Shown in pieces: positions 44,176-52,805 of a stretch of 64,000 bases of DNA. Both the position numbers and the translations under genes were made by a program. The stretch lies in contig NZ_FXAF01000002.1 in assembly GCF_900177415.1 (NCBI RefSeq), positions 558,001-622,000 of the forward strand. Reading direction: 5' to 3'. Under the pieces are notes generated by a model, which was not told where the DNA came from, made no database searches, and was given only the letters and a program-made list of their open reading frames with translations. Position 1 is the first letter of the stretch; each line of letters opens with the position of its first letter. This DNA comes from Xaviernesmea oryzae (GTDB lineage Bacteria; Pseudomonadota; Alphaproteobacteria; Rhizobiales; Rhizobiaceae).

Positions 44176-45474
44176 TCACATCTTGTCCATTTCCACCGCG
44201 TCCTGGATCGTCTGCGCGCCTTCCTCCGGCGACATCTGACCCGACACGATGGCGACCGACGCGTCGTTCACGACACGGCCGACGGATGGGCCCAGCTCCT
44301 GATCGAAGAAGTTCTGGTGCCAGGTGGAAGCTTCGAGCTGTTTTGCAGACTCGCTAAGGAGCGGGTTGGTGACACCGTCCTCCGCTCCGACCGCCGCCGG
44401 CAGGATCATCCCCGCTTTCGCCATGAAGCGTTCGTTTTCCGCATTCGTCAGATAGGCGAGGAAATCCAGGGTTTCCGGCGGCGCCTTCGCCGTCACGGCC
44501 CATGCGTTGATGCCGCCCAGCGTATCGGTGGCCTTGCCGGCTCCGCCTGCCACCGCGGGAAAGGCGAAGCGGCCGATATTGTCGCTTGCAAGCCCCTTGC
44601 CGTCGCCGGCATTTCTGCGCTGGAAAGCTTCCGTCGTCTCGAAACCGAGGATCATCGCGGCCTTGCCGTCGCCGAAGACGCCGAGGGCCTGAGGCCAGGT
44701 CGTGGCGAGATAGCCCGGCTGGAACGGTTCAAGCTTGCCGAGTTCGGCAAGCTGCTCGCCGGCTTTTACGGCTTCAGGCGCCACGAAACCGTCGCCCGCA
44801 CCGGTCTTCATCGCATCGAAGCCCTGCTGGCCGGCATTGCGCATGACCAGATAGCTCCAGTAGAAGTGGATCGGCCACTTCTCCCCGCCGCCGCCCGCGA
44901 TCGGCACGATCCCCGCATCCTTGAGCTTCTTGACTGCGGCGAGAAAATCGTCCCAGGTCTTGATGCCCGCGGCATCGACCCCCGCTTTCGCGAAATAGGC
45001 CTTGTTATAGAAGAAGCTGACGGTTCCCATCTTGTAGGGCACGGCGCTGATCTTGCCGTCGAAGGTGACCGCCTTCAGGGCGGCGGGATTGTAGCTCTTG
45101 CCCCAGGCGCCGCCATCTCCCTTCATCTTGTCGGTGATGTCCTTGAGCGCGCCCGTTGCCTGCTGCTGCTTCAGCACGCCGCCGCCCCAGCTGTAGAAGA
45201 AATCCGGCGCATCGCTGGATTGCAGCAGCGTCGGCAGCTTTGCCTTGAAGGCCTCGTTTTCGAGAAACTGCATCTCGATCTTCACGCCGGGATGCTCGGC
45301 CTGATACTTGTCGGCAATGCCGCGCCAGACTTTCACATATTCCGGATTGAGCTCCAGGTGCAGCCATTTCACGACCGCATCGGCCGAGGCCGTGGCGGCC
45401 GTCGCGCATAAAGCCAGCGTGCCGATGGCACTGGCAAACGCAAAGCGAATTCCCGATTTCCCGATGGTCAGCAT
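44176..45474 (-). CDS. extracellular sugar-binding protein (CUT1, MalE-type)
   Basis: A 432-residue periplasmic protein with a signal peptide (FAFASAIGTLALCATAATAS, cleavage near ASA-DA). The mature part starts VKWLHLELNPEYVKVWRGIA, and the pattern YQAEHPGVKIEMQFLENEAF is typical for family 1 solute-binding proteins. The substrate cannot be read. It is the first gene of the CUT1 operon and is divergent from a ROK regulator, which usually senses the sugar or its phosphate. A role as importer for the sulfoquinovose cluster 5 kb away is possible but unproven. Confidence 0.92.
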   Translation of the reverse strand: MLTIGKSGIRFAFASAIGTLALCATAATASADAVVKWLHLELNPEYVKVWRGIADKYQAEHPGVKIEMQFLENEAFKAKLPTLLQSSDAPDFFYSWGGGVLKQQQATGALKDITDKMKGDGGAWGKSYNPAALKAVTFDGKISAVPYKMGTVSFFYNKAYFAKAGVDAAGIKTWDDFLAAVKKLKDAGIVPIAGGGGEKWPIHFYWSYLVMRNAGQQGFDAMKTGAGDGFVAPEAVKAGEQLAELGKLEPFQPGYLATTWPQALGVFGDGKAAMILGFETTEAFQRRNAGDGKGLASDNIGRFAFPAVAGGAGKATDTLGGINAWAVTAKAPPETLDFLAYLTNAENERFMAKAGMILPAAVGAEDGVTNPLLSESAKQLEASTWHQNFFDQELGPSVGRVVNDASVAIVSGQMSPEEGAQTIQDAVEMDKM

Positions 45475-45591
45475 TTCGCACTCCTCCCGTAGCGCTTTAT
45501 TTCTGTACCCGGATTAAATAATCGCAGCCTTTCCCATTCTGTCAATAGCTTGCCTGAGAAAGTGGCAAAAAGCGCCTAAAAAGAAGGCTTA

Positions 45592-45607
45592 AACAGAAAT
45601 TCCTGTT
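45592..45607. promoter_or_regulatory. candidate ROK operator between the sugar importer and ROK genes
   Basis: AACAGAAATTCCTGTT is a near-perfect 16-base palindrome (one mismatched pair) in the divergent intergenic region. A related half-site, TTTCTGTA, occurs near 45499. The region 45475-45706 is AT-rich compared with its surroundings and should hold both promoters. No gene is seen in it. Confidence 0.5.
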
Positions 45608-45706
45608 GCGCAAACGTGAAAATCGGATTTAGAAGAAGGCGAATTTAATTTGCCATGCGTAAAAAATACGCCGGGCACTGACGGGGTTGGGTGCCCGCAC
45701 GAGACG

Positions 45707-46906
45707 ATGAAAACTGCCGATCCCGAACTGATGCGCGCCATCAACCGCCTGAGCGTGCTGGATACGATCCGGCGCCACGGGCCGATCTCCCGCGTGGAGA
45801 TCAGCGAGCGAACCGAGCTTTCGACCACCACCGTCTCGGCAATCACCGGCTCCCTTCTCGATGACGGATTGATCCTGACCCGCCACGAAGGCGACATCCG
45901 CAACGAGACTGTGCGCGGCCGGCCCCGCGTCATGCTGGAGGTCAATCCGGATGCCGCCCGCGTCGTCGGCGCCAAGATCGCCGCAAATCGCATGGTCTTC
46001 GTCGTCACCAATTTCCGCGGCGACGTGCTGTCCAAGCTGACGCTGCCGATCCGCATCGACCGGCAGCCGATCGCCGTCATCGCCGACCTGGTGGAAGACG
46101 GGGTGCGCCGCTGCGTCGTGGATGCCGACCTGTCGCTGGAGGATGTCGACAGCGTCTGCCTCGGAATCCCGGGCGTCATCGAGCATCGCACCGGCTATAT
46201 CCGGTCGAGCCCGATCTTCCGTGAGGTGAACATCGATTTCGCCGCGGAAATGTCGGTGCGCCTGTCGACGCCGACGATCATCGAAAGCGACGCGCACGCC
46301 ATCACGCTCGGCCACCACTGGTTCGGCAAGGCCCGCGACCTGGAGGATATGGTGCTGATATCGCTGGAGCAGACGCTGGGCTTGGGCGTCCTGCACCGCA
46401 ATCAGCTTTTCCGGGGCGCCGGCGGCCTCAGCCACAATCTCGGCGACCTCGTGCTCGGCATGGGCCAGCAGGGTGTCGTCCGGCTTTCGAGCCGGGCGGG
46501 CGAAAGCGCGATCCTCGGAGAACAGCAGACGGACGGGCGCTTTGCGGAAGCCGTGCGGCTCGGCCGCGGCATGAGCCACGTGCAGGCGCTGATCCAGGCG
46601 GACGACGACCGGCTGATCGGCGCGGCGATGCGCGCCGGCGAGGCGGTCGGGCTGACGATCGCCAACATCGTTACGCTGTTCGCGCCGCCCAGGGTCATCC
46701 TCGTCGGCTCCTCGCTGGCGCTCGGCGAACCGTTCCTCAACAGCCTGCGCGATGCCTATGCGCTCGCCATCCCCCCGTCGCTGAAAGGCGTCAGCGAACT
46801 CGTCTTCGACGATTCGACCGACGATTTCTGGGCACAGGGGGCGGCAGCCGTCGCGCTCTACGAACTTTACGAATCGCCCTGGAGCACCACCGGGCCGGCG
46901 CTCTGA
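45707..46906 (+). CDS. ROK-family transcriptional regulator
   Basis: A 399-residue regulator. The N-terminal winged helix has RHGPISRVEISERTELSTTT with the following VSAITGSLLDDGLI. The ROK sugar-kinase-like part starts near residue 75, with VGAKIAANRMVFVVTNFRGD and LGIPGVIEHRTG. The region that carries the zinc-binding CxCGxxGC motif in NagC/Mlc-type proteins reads RGAGGLSHNLGDLVLGMGQQ and lacks cysteines, so the protein is a non-zinc member. The ATG at 45707 is chosen by homology of the N-terminus, and its ribosome site is weak. It heads an operon with the Gfo/Idh and ThuA-like genes. Confidence 0.88.
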   Translation: MKTADPELMRAINRLSVLDTIRRHGPISRVEISERTELSTTTVSAITGSLLDDGLILTRHEGDIRNETVRGRPRVMLEVNPDAARVVGAKIAANRMVFVVTNFRGDVLSKLTLPIRIDRQPIAVIADLVEDGVRRCVVDADLSLEDVDSVCLGIPGVIEHRTGYIRSSPIFREVNIDFAAEMSVRLSTPTIIESDAHAITLGHHWFGKARDLEDMVLISLEQTLGLGVLHRNQLFRGAGGLSHNLGDLVLGMGQQGVVRLSSRAGESAILGEQQTDGRFAEAVRLGRGMSHVQALIQADDDRLIGAAMRAGEAVGLTIANIVTLFAPPRVILVGSSLALGEPFLNSLRDAYALAIPPSLKGVSELVFDDSTDDFWAQGAAAVALYELYESPWSTTGPAL

Positions 46907-46943
46907 CGCGTCCCGGATATCATGATTCATTGGGAGGAGAATG

Positions 46944-48047
46944 ATGGACAAAGTCGGTATCGGCATCATCGGATGCGGCAATATTTCAGGCGCCTACTTG
47001 AAGGCGATGACCTCCGCATTCCCGATCCTCGACATTCGCGGGCTGGCCGACCTCAACCGCGACCTTGCGGAAGCGAAGGCTTCGGAATTCAACCTCTCCG
47101 CCAGAAGTGTGGACGAGCTGCTCGCGGACCCGCGGATCGAGATCATCGTCAACCTGACGATCCCGAAGGCGCATGTGGCCGTCGGCCTGCAGGCGCTCGA
47201 AGCCGGCAAGCACACCTATTCGGAAAAGCCGCTCGGGATTAATTTCGCGGAAGGAAAAAAACTGGCGGAGGCAGCCAAAGCCAGGGGCCTGCGTATCGGC
47301 GCGGCACCCGACACCTTCCTCGGCGGCGGCCACCAGACCGCCCGCGCCCTGATCGATGAGGGCGTCATCGGGATACCGGTCGGCGGCACGGCGACCTTCA
47401 TGTGCCCCGGCCACGAGCGCTGGCATCCCAATCCCGCCTTCTATTACGAGGTCGGCGGCGGACCGATGCTCGACATGGGACCCTATTACATCACCGATCT
47501 CGTCAACCTGCTCGGCCCGGTCTCGCAGGTCGCGGGTTTTGCGATCACCCCCCGCAAGGAGCGCGTCATCACCAGCGAACCGAGGAACGGCGAACGCATT
47601 CCCGTGCATGTGCCGACCCATGTGGCGGGCGTGATGGCCTTTGCCGGCGGCGCGGTCGTGCAGATCGGCATGAGCTTCGACGTCGCCGGCCACAAGCATG
47701 TGCCGCTGGAAGTCTATGGCACCGAGGGCACACTGATCGTGCCGGATCCGAACCATTTCGGCGGACAGGTCGAATACCTGAAGAAGGGCGGCCAGTTCGA
47801 GGAACAGCCGCTGACCGCGCCCTATGCGGACGGCAACTACCGTTCGCTCGGCGTCGCCGACATGGCTTATGCGATCCGCTCCAACCGCCCACACCGGGCG
47901 AACGGCGATCTCGCGCTGCATGTGCTGGAAGTGATGGAAGCCTTCCACACCGCAGCAGCCGAAGGCCGCACCATCAAGATCACCACGGCAACGGAACGAC
48001 CGGCGCCTCTGCCGGTCTCGCTCGTCGACGGCCGGCTGGCCCGGTAA
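46944..48047 (+). CDS. Gfo/Idh/MocA-family NAD(P)-dependent sugar oxidoreductase
   Basis: A 367-residue dehydrogenase. The Rossmann motif is GIGIIGCGNISGAYLKAM, and the active-site lysine motif is AGKHTYSEKPLGINFAEGKK (EKP). The C-terminal domain has GGGPMLDMGPYYITDLVNLL, with the conserved Asp and Tyr/His positions. It would oxidise a sugar hydroxyl, often at C3. The second of two adjacent ATGs is used because GGAGGAGA is 5 bases from it. The downstream ThuA-like gene supports a 3-keto sugar route such as that of thuA/thuB in trehalose use. Confidence 0.9.
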   Translation: MDKVGIGIIGCGNISGAYLKAMTSAFPILDIRGLADLNRDLAEAKASEFNLSARSVDELLADPRIEIIVNLTIPKAHVAVGLQALEAGKHTYSEKPLGINFAEGKKLAEAAKARGLRIGAAPDTFLGGGHQTARALIDEGVIGIPVGGTATFMCPGHERWHPNPAFYYEVGGGPMLDMGPYYITDLVNLLGPVSQVAGFAITPRKERVITSEPRNGERIPVHVPTHVAGVMAFAGGAVVQIGMSFDVAGHKHVPLEVYGTEGTLIVPDPNHFGGQVEYLKKGGQFEEQPLTAPYADGNYRSLGVADMAYAIRSNRPHRANGDLALHVLEVMEAFHTAAAEGRTIKITTATERPAPLPVSLVDGRLAR

Positions 48048-48077
48048 TCCGATAAAGCAATTCTGGAGGAAAAGAAC

Positions 48078-48719
48078 ATGCGGGAAGCACTGATCGTCTG
48101 GGGCGGCTGGAGCGGCCACGAACCGCAGGAATGCGCCGAGATCATCAAGGACATGCTCGAGGAGGACGGCTTCAAGGTCTATCTCGAACATTCGACCGAG
48201 GCCTTCGCCGACCCTTCGATCCATGACCTGAGCCTCATCGTGCCGATCATGACCATGTCGAAGATCGAGAAGGAAGAGGTGAAGAACCTCGCCGCCGCGG
48301 TCGAGGGCGGCGTCGGCATCGCCGGCTATCACGGCGGCGCGGGCGACGCCTTCCGCGAATCGGTCGACTACCAGTTCATCATCGGCGGCCAGTGGGTCGC
48401 CCATCCCGGCAACATCATCGACTACACCGTCAACATCACCAGGCCCGACGATCCGCTGATGGAAGGGATCACCGATTTCCCCTACACGTCCGAGCAATAT
48501 TACATGCATGTCGACCCCTCGAACGAGGTGCTGGCGACGACGACCTTCACCGGCGCGCATGCCTGGTGGATCGACGGAGTGGTGATGCCGGTGGTCTGGA
48601 AGCGGAAATACGGCAACGGCCGCGTCTTCTATTCCTCGCTCGGCCATCAGGCGAAGGAATTCGACGTACCGCAGATGAAAACGATCTTCCGCCGCGGCGC
48701 GAATTGGGCGGCTCGGTGA
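48078..48719 (+). CDS. ThuA-like protein (class I glutamine amidotransferase-like fold)
   Basis: A 213-residue ThuA-domain protein: ALIVWGGWSGHEPQECAEII at the N-terminus, then AGYHGGAGDAFRESVDYQFI, and YGNGRVFYSSLGHQAKEFDV near the C-terminus. ThuA-like proteins take part in the use of disaccharides through keto-sugar intermediates in rhizobia. GGAGGAAAAG precedes the ATG. It is co-transcribed with the ROK and Gfo/Idh genes. Confidence 0.9.
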   Translation: MREALIVWGGWSGHEPQECAEIIKDMLEEDGFKVYLEHSTEAFADPSIHDLSLIVPIMTMSKIEKEEVKNLAAAVEGGVGIAGYHGGAGDAFRESVDYQFIIGGQWVAHPGNIIDYTVNITRPDDPLMEGITDFPYTSEQYYMHVDPSNEVLATTTFTGAHAWWIDGVVMPVVWKRKYGNGRVFYSSLGHQAKEFDVPQMKTIFRRGANWAAR

Positions 48720-48783
48720 CCTTAGATTGAGAGGTTGCTCCATACCTCTTTGGCAATTGACGCCACGGCGCTGACGCGGGTTT

Positions 48784-48860
48784 ACCTCTCTCCTTGTGGG
48801 AGAGGTTACAAAATCAGCATCTTAGCCGAAGGCTAAGTGCTAGATTTTGTTGGTGAGGGG
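48784..48860. repeat. palindromic intergenic element, copy 1
   Basis: A short hairpin (ACCTCTC.../GAGAGGT, 48784-48806) is followed by a long hairpin at 48808-48850 with outer arms ACAAAATC/GATTTTGT and inner arms CTTAGCC/GGCTAAG (48821-48837). The conserved tail is GGTGAGGGG. A second copy lies at 55547-55620, with different but equally paired bases in the stems. It sits between the ThuA-like gene and the convergent aminotransferase gene and may terminate transcription. Confidence 0.8.
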
Positions 48861-48885
48861 ATCATGTTTGATTTCCCTATAAGCC

Positions 48886-50055
48886 TCAACGGCTGCGGAT
48901 ATAGTCGCTCAACCTCTGCGCCGCGTCCTCCACCTGCAGCGGATCGCGCAGATAGCAGGCGCGCATGAAGCCTTGGCCGCCGGGGCCGAAGGCGGTTCCC
49001 GGCGCCATGCCGACGCCCGTCTTGTCGACGATCCTGAACGCCTCGTAGCGGCTGTCGGTGACGCCGTCGATCTTCAGGAAGGCGTAGAGCGCGCCGTCCG
49101 GCTTGCGGGTTTCGACGCGGTTGGTGGCGATCAGCGCATCGCAGAGGATGTCGCGGGATTTGCGCGCCCGCTCGATATTGGTGCGGATGAAATCGTCACC
49201 CTGTTCGAGGGCCGCGATGGCGCCTTTCTGCATGAACTGCGCGACGCCCGAGGTCGAATACTGGATGAGGTTGGTGAGCGTCTGGCCGATTTCGGCCGGC
49301 GCCACCATCCAGCCGACGCGCCAGCCGGTCATGCACCAGTTCTTGGAGAAGGAATTGGCGAAGATGATCCGGTCTTCCGGCTCCATGACGTCCATGAAGG
49401 AGGGCGCGCGGGCGCCTTCGAAATAATAGAGGCCGTAGATCTCGTCGGCGATGATCCAGAGGCCGCGCTTGCGGGCAAGCTCCAGGATGGCCCTGAGATC
49501 TTCGTGCGTCGCGGTCCAGCCGGTCGGATTGGAGGGCGAGTTGATGAAGAGCGCAGTGGTTTTGGGAGTGATCGCGGCTTCCAGCCGCTCGATGTCCAGC
49601 ACCCAGCGGCCGTCGGCAAAACCGAGCCGGACCGTCACGGGCTTGGCTTCGGAGACGCCGATGGCGTTGACGACATTCGGCCAGGCGGGAGAGAGGTAGA
49701 CGATCTCGTCGCCGGCGGAAGCGACCGTCTGGATCGCCAGCACGATCGACTGCATGCCCGAGCCGGTGATGTAGATATTGTCGGTCGAAAGCTTCGTGCC
49801 GTAGTGCCGCTGATAATAGCGGACGATCGCCTCCCGAAGGGCGGGAATGCCTTGCGTCCAGGTGTAGAAGGTCTCGCCGGCCAGCAGCGCCTCGCTGGCT
49901 GCGCGTGTGATGAAATCCGGCGTCGGAAGATCGCCTTCGCCGATCCAGAGCGGCATCAGGTTTTCGCGGCCCCTCGCATAGGTGACGATCTCGCCAATGC
50001 CGCTGCGCGGCGCTGCCGCGGCGCGGGCGCTGATATCCGGTCTGATGATGGTCAT
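48886..50055 (-). CDS. class I/II pyridoxal phosphate-dependent aminotransferase
   Basis: A 389-residue fold-type I aminotransferase. The segment INSPSNPTGWTATHEDLRAI carries the cofactor-binding Asn. WIIADEIYGLYYF carries the pyridine-pairing Asp and Tyr, and NSFSKNWCMTGWRVGW the Schiff-base Lys. R-rich MRACYLRD near the end holds the substrate carboxylate Arg. It resembles aspartate/aromatic aminotransferases of rhizobia. The substrate is not fixed by sequence. It lies 75 bases downstream of the flavin reductase gene on the same strand and could be the last gene of that operon, though it has no obvious role in sulfoquinovose breakdown. Confidence 0.93.
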   Translation of the reverse strand: MTIIRPDISARAAAAPRSGIGEIVTYARGRENLMPLWIGEGDLPTPDFITRAASEALLAGETFYTWTQGIPALREAIVRYYQRHYGTKLSTDNIYITGSGMQSIVLAIQTVASAGDEIVYLSPAWPNVVNAIGVSEAKPVTVRLGFADGRWVLDIERLEAAITPKTTALFINSPSNPTGWTATHEDLRAILELARKRGLWIIADEIYGLYYFEGARAPSFMDVMEPEDRIIFANSFSKNWCMTGWRVGWMVAPAEIGQTLTNLIQYSTSGVAQFMQKGAIAALEQGDDFIRTNIERARKSRDILCDALIATNRVETRKPDGALYAFLKIDGVTDSRYEAFRIVDKTGVGMAPGTAFGPGGQGFMRACYLRDPLQVEDAAQRLSDYIRSR

Positions 50056-50130
50056 GGATGGCCTGTCGATGCTGGGATGGTGTTTTCCTGCGTAGGCCCG
50101 GACCTATTCCCGGTCAATATGTTTCAGGCG

Positions 50131-50658
50131 TCAGTGGCTCTGAAAGCGGCCGAACGTGCCGCGCGAAAAACACAAGGGGTCGCCTTCGCGGTGGGCGGCG
50201 CGCAGCACGCGGCCGAGGATCAGCGTGTGGTCGCCGGCATCGTGCAGGTCCGAGCGTTCGCATTCGAAGCGGGCGAGCGTACCGGGGATGACCGGTACGC
50301 CTTCCATGTTCTCGATCCAGTCGAGCCCCTCGAAACCCGCTCCGTTGCGGGTGAAGCGGGCGCTCAGGCGATCCTGCTCGGCACTCAGCACATGGATGAC
50401 AAAATAGCTTGCCGCCGTGAAGGCCCGATGGCGCGACGAGCTTTTTGCCGGCGACCAGAGGACGAGCGGGGGGTCGAGCGAAACCGACGTGAAGCTGTTG
50501 ACCGTCATGCCGATCGGCCCGTCCGGCGTCCTTGCCGTCACCACCGCCACGCCGGTCGTGAACGTGCCGAGCGCATTGCGATAGTGCCGGGCCGTCGAGG
50601 CGTCCGGAATGAAGACCTGCTCGTTCAGGCCGTGGGTGATGTCGGCTGATATCGTCAT
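50131..50658 (-). CDS. smoA: flavin reductase of the sulfoquinovose monooxygenase system (SmoA-like)
   Basis: A 175-residue FMN-binding split-barrel reductase. The family patterns are YRNALGTFTTGVAVVTARTP, GMTVNSFTSVSLDPPLVLWS and the C-terminal DHTLILGRVL. It would reduce FMN with NAD(P)H and hand FMNH2 to the monooxygenase. Its start overlaps the stop of the aldo-keto reductase gene by four bases (50655-50658). The smo name is given from gene order (reductase, aldo-keto reductase, LLM monooxygenase, regulator, GH31), which matches the set known from Agrobacterium. Confidence 0.85.
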   Translation of the reverse strand: MTISADITHGLNEQVFIPDASTARHYRNALGTFTTGVAVVTARTPDGPIGMTVNSFTSVSLDPPLVLWSPAKSSSRHRAFTAASYFVIHVLSAEQDRLSARFTRNGAGFEGLDWIENMEGVPVIPGTLARFECERSDLHDAGDHTLILGRVLRAAHREGDPLCFSRGTFGRFQSH

Positions 50659-51548
50659 GGCACCTGCTTTCCGATGGCAGCGGTATAGAGTTCGAACCAG
50701 GTCTGGCGATCGATCGTCACTTTCGCGGCGTCGGCGATCTTTCCGATGCGGCCGGGATTGTTGGTGCCGAGCACCGGCAGGATCCTCGCCGGATGGGCCA
50801 GCAGCCATGCGACCGCGACGGCCGTCGCATCGACATCCTGTTCGCCGGCGGTCCGCTCCAGCACCGTCATCAGCCGCTGGTTTTCCGGCTTGAAGAGCGA
50901 ACCGCCGCCGAGCGGCGACCAGGCCATCGGCGCGATGTTGCGTTCCTGCAGATAGGCAAGGTCGCCATTGGTGAAGGAATCCGTCGCGACGAGGCTCATC
51001 TCGATCTGATTGGTGATGAGTTCGGCTTCCATCGAGGACTGCAGCAGCGAGAAATCCCAGGGCCGGAAATTCGAAACGCCGACGGCGCGCACCTTGCCGG
51101 ATGCGACGAGCGCGTCGAGCGCCGGCCCCGTCTCGTCCGGATCCATGAACGGGTCGGGACGATGGATGAGGAGCAGATCGATGTAATCCGTCGCCATGTC
51201 GCGCAGCGAGGCCTCTACCGACGCATTGATGTGGCCGGCGCTTGTATCATAGTGCTTGCCGCGGACGGCCGAATGCCGGCCGGCCGGCGCGACGATGCCG
51301 CATTTGGTGACGATCTCTATCCTGTCGCGCAGTGAAGGCGAGGCCTTCAGCGCCGCGCCGAAGATCGCTTCCGCCGTGTAGCCGCCGTAGATGTCGGCAT
51401 TGTCCATGGTGGTGATGCCCTGCGCCAGGCAGGCTTCGATCTTGGCCTCGACATGTTTCGGCGAGGTATCGGCATCGTCGCCGATGCGCCACAGGCCGTA
51501 GACGAGACGGCTGAGTTCGAGATCGGGTGAAAGTTGAATGCGGTCCAT
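50655..51548 (-). CDS. smoB: aldo-keto reductase, 6-oxo-glucose reductase candidate (SmoB-like)
   Basis: A 297-residue TIM-barrel reductase. The catalytic tetrad is visible: Asp49 and Tyr54 in TTMDNADIYGG, Lys82 in IVTKCGI and His129 in LLLIHRPDP. In the sulfo-SMO pathway this enzyme reduces 6-oxo-glucose, the product of desulfonation, to glucose with NADPH. The function is inferred from the neighbours, since aldo-keto reductases have many substrates. GGGAGG lies upstream, and the ATG overlaps the monooxygenase stop by one base (TGATG). Confidence 0.85.
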   Translation of the reverse strand: MDRIQLSPDLELSRLVYGLWRIGDDADTSPKHVEAKIEACLAQGITTMDNADIYGGYTAEAIFGAALKASPSLRDRIEIVTKCGIVAPAGRHSAVRGKHYDTSAGHINASVEASLRDMATDYIDLLLIHRPDPFMDPDETGPALDALVASGKVRAVGVSNFRPWDFSLLQSSMEAELITNQIEMSLVATDSFTNGDLAYLQERNIAPMAWSPLGGGSLFKPENQRLMTVLERTAGEQDVDATAVAVAWLLAHPARILPVLGTNNPGRIGKIADAAKVTIDRQTWFELYTAAIGKQVP

Positions 51549-52705
51549 CAGTGGCGCCTCCCTGCGCCGAGCGGTGTTGCGGGCGTGTCGGCCGGTACGC
51601 GGCCGTAGATATGCGGCAGCGAGCAGGTCTTCAGCTGCGGCAGGACCTTCTTGCCGAAATGTTCCGCTTCGTCGAGATGAGGATAGCCGGAAAAGATGAA
51701 GGCCCTGACGCCCATCTTCTTGTAGGCCTCGATTTCCGAAAGCACCTGATCCGTGGAGCCGACCAGCGCCGCGCCGCAGCCGGAGCGTGCCCGGCCGATG
51801 CCGGTCCAGAGGTGGCGCTCGACATAGCCGAACTTGTCGGCGAGCTCCCGGGTGCGAGCCTGATGGGAAACGCCAAGCGAGGTGCTGTCATGGGCGCGGC
51901 TGCGGATCAGCCGGCCGTATTCGTCGTCCAGCTTCGAGACGAGGTGCTCGGCATAATCCCGGGCTTCCTTTTCCGTATCGCGGACGATCATGTGAACGCG
52001 CAGACCGTAATCCAGGGTGCGGCCGTGAGCTTCGGCACGGGCGTGCACGGCCTTCATGCGTTCGGCGATCTGCTCCTTCGGCTCTGGCCACATGAGGTAG
52101 ACATCGCATTGGGCTCCGCAGAGCTCCAGCGCATCCGGCGAATAGCCACCGAAATAGAGAAGCGGGCCGCCGTTCTGCTGGTAGGGTCTGGCAGGCTCGG
52201 TGGTGACGCCCTTGAAATTGTAGACCTCGCCCTCATGGTCGATCGTGTCGCGCGTCCAGGCCTGGCGGAGAATCTGCACGACCTCGTGGCTGCGGCGATA
52301 GCGGAAGGCGCTGTCGGCCACTTCGCCGGGGAAATCCGAGCTGATGACGTTGAGCGTCAGGCGGCCCTTCAGCATGTGGTCGAGGGTTGCGACGGTGCGG
52401 GCGAGCATGATCGGCTGCATCTCGCCGCAGCGGATCGCGGCGAGAAGGTTGATCCTCTCGGTGATTTGCGAGCAGGCGGCGACGAAGCTCAGCGTGTCCT
52501 GCCCGACCTGATAGGAGGAGGGGCAGAGGATGTTGCGGAAGCCGAGCGTTTCGGCGCGCGTGACGATCTCGGAACAGTGCTCGAAGCTCGATTTCAGGGC
52601 GTCGTCGGGAACGCCGAGATAGGCATAGTCGTCCGAGCAGAGGGCGGCGAACCAGGACACTTCGGCCGCATCGAGATCCGGCGATGTGATCGGGACAACG
52701 GTCAT
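51548..52705 (-). CDS. smoC: FMNH2-dependent sulfoquinovose monooxygenase (SmoC-like, LLM family)
   Basis: A 385-residue luciferase-like monooxygenase related to alkanesulfonate monooxygenase SsuD. Family segments include FRNILCPSSYQVGQDTLSFV, LLAAIRCGEMQPIMLARTVA, RLTLNVISSDFPGEVADSAF and GGPLLYFGGYSPDALELCGA. The C-terminus carries GCGAALVGSTDQVLSEIEAY. In this setting it would cleave the C-S bond of sulfoquinovose with oxygen, giving sulfite and 6-oxo-glucose. The ATG at 52705 has GGAGGAGGAG upstream. It is the first gene of the smoCBA operon, divergent from the GntR and GH31 genes. Confidence 0.88.
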   Translation of the reverse strand: MTVVPITSPDLDAAEVSWFAALCSDDYAYLGVPDDALKSSFEHCSEIVTRAETLGFRNILCPSSYQVGQDTLSFVAACSQITERINLLAAIRCGEMQPIMLARTVATLDHMLKGRLTLNVISSDFPGEVADSAFRYRRSHEVVQILRQAWTRDTIDHEGEVYNFKGVTTEPARPYQQNGGPLLYFGGYSPDALELCGAQCDVYLMWPEPKEQIAERMKAVHARAEAHGRTLDYGLRVHMIVRDTEKEARDYAEHLVSKLDDEYGRLIRSRAHDSTSLGVSHQARTRELADKFGYVERHLWTGIGRARSGCGAALVGSTDQVLSEIEAYKKMGVRAFIFSGYPHLDEAEHFGKKVLPQLKTCSLPHIYGRVPADTPATPLGAGRRH

Positions 52706-52737
52706 CAGTCTCCTCCTCCGCGTCGATACTTGACACT

Positions 52738-52777
52738 TGCATAACATCTGATTTGATGTAGATCAATGATGTATCAA
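52738..52777. promoter_or_regulatory. operator/promoter region between smoC and the GntR regulator
   Basis: Two adjacent inverted repeats lie in the 100-base divergent gap: TTGAT-GTAG-ATCAA (52753-52766) and TGAT-GT-ATCA (52767-52776). On the minus strand a TTGATC box followed after 17 bases by TATGCA (52738-52743) may be the smoC promoter, so the operator would cover its -35 box. A GntR-type repressor encoded next to it is the natural ligand. Confidence 0.6.
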
Positions 52778-52805
52778 TTTTCTCTTTGGGGGGAGAAGCG
52801 CTTCG

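Noticed and set aside
41237..45474. CUT1 importer considered as the sulfoquinovose importer (SmoEFGH)
   Set aside because: It is 5 kb away, has its own ROK regulator and keto-sugar genes, and the binding protein shows no feature I can tie to sulfonate binding. It is kept only as a hypothesis.
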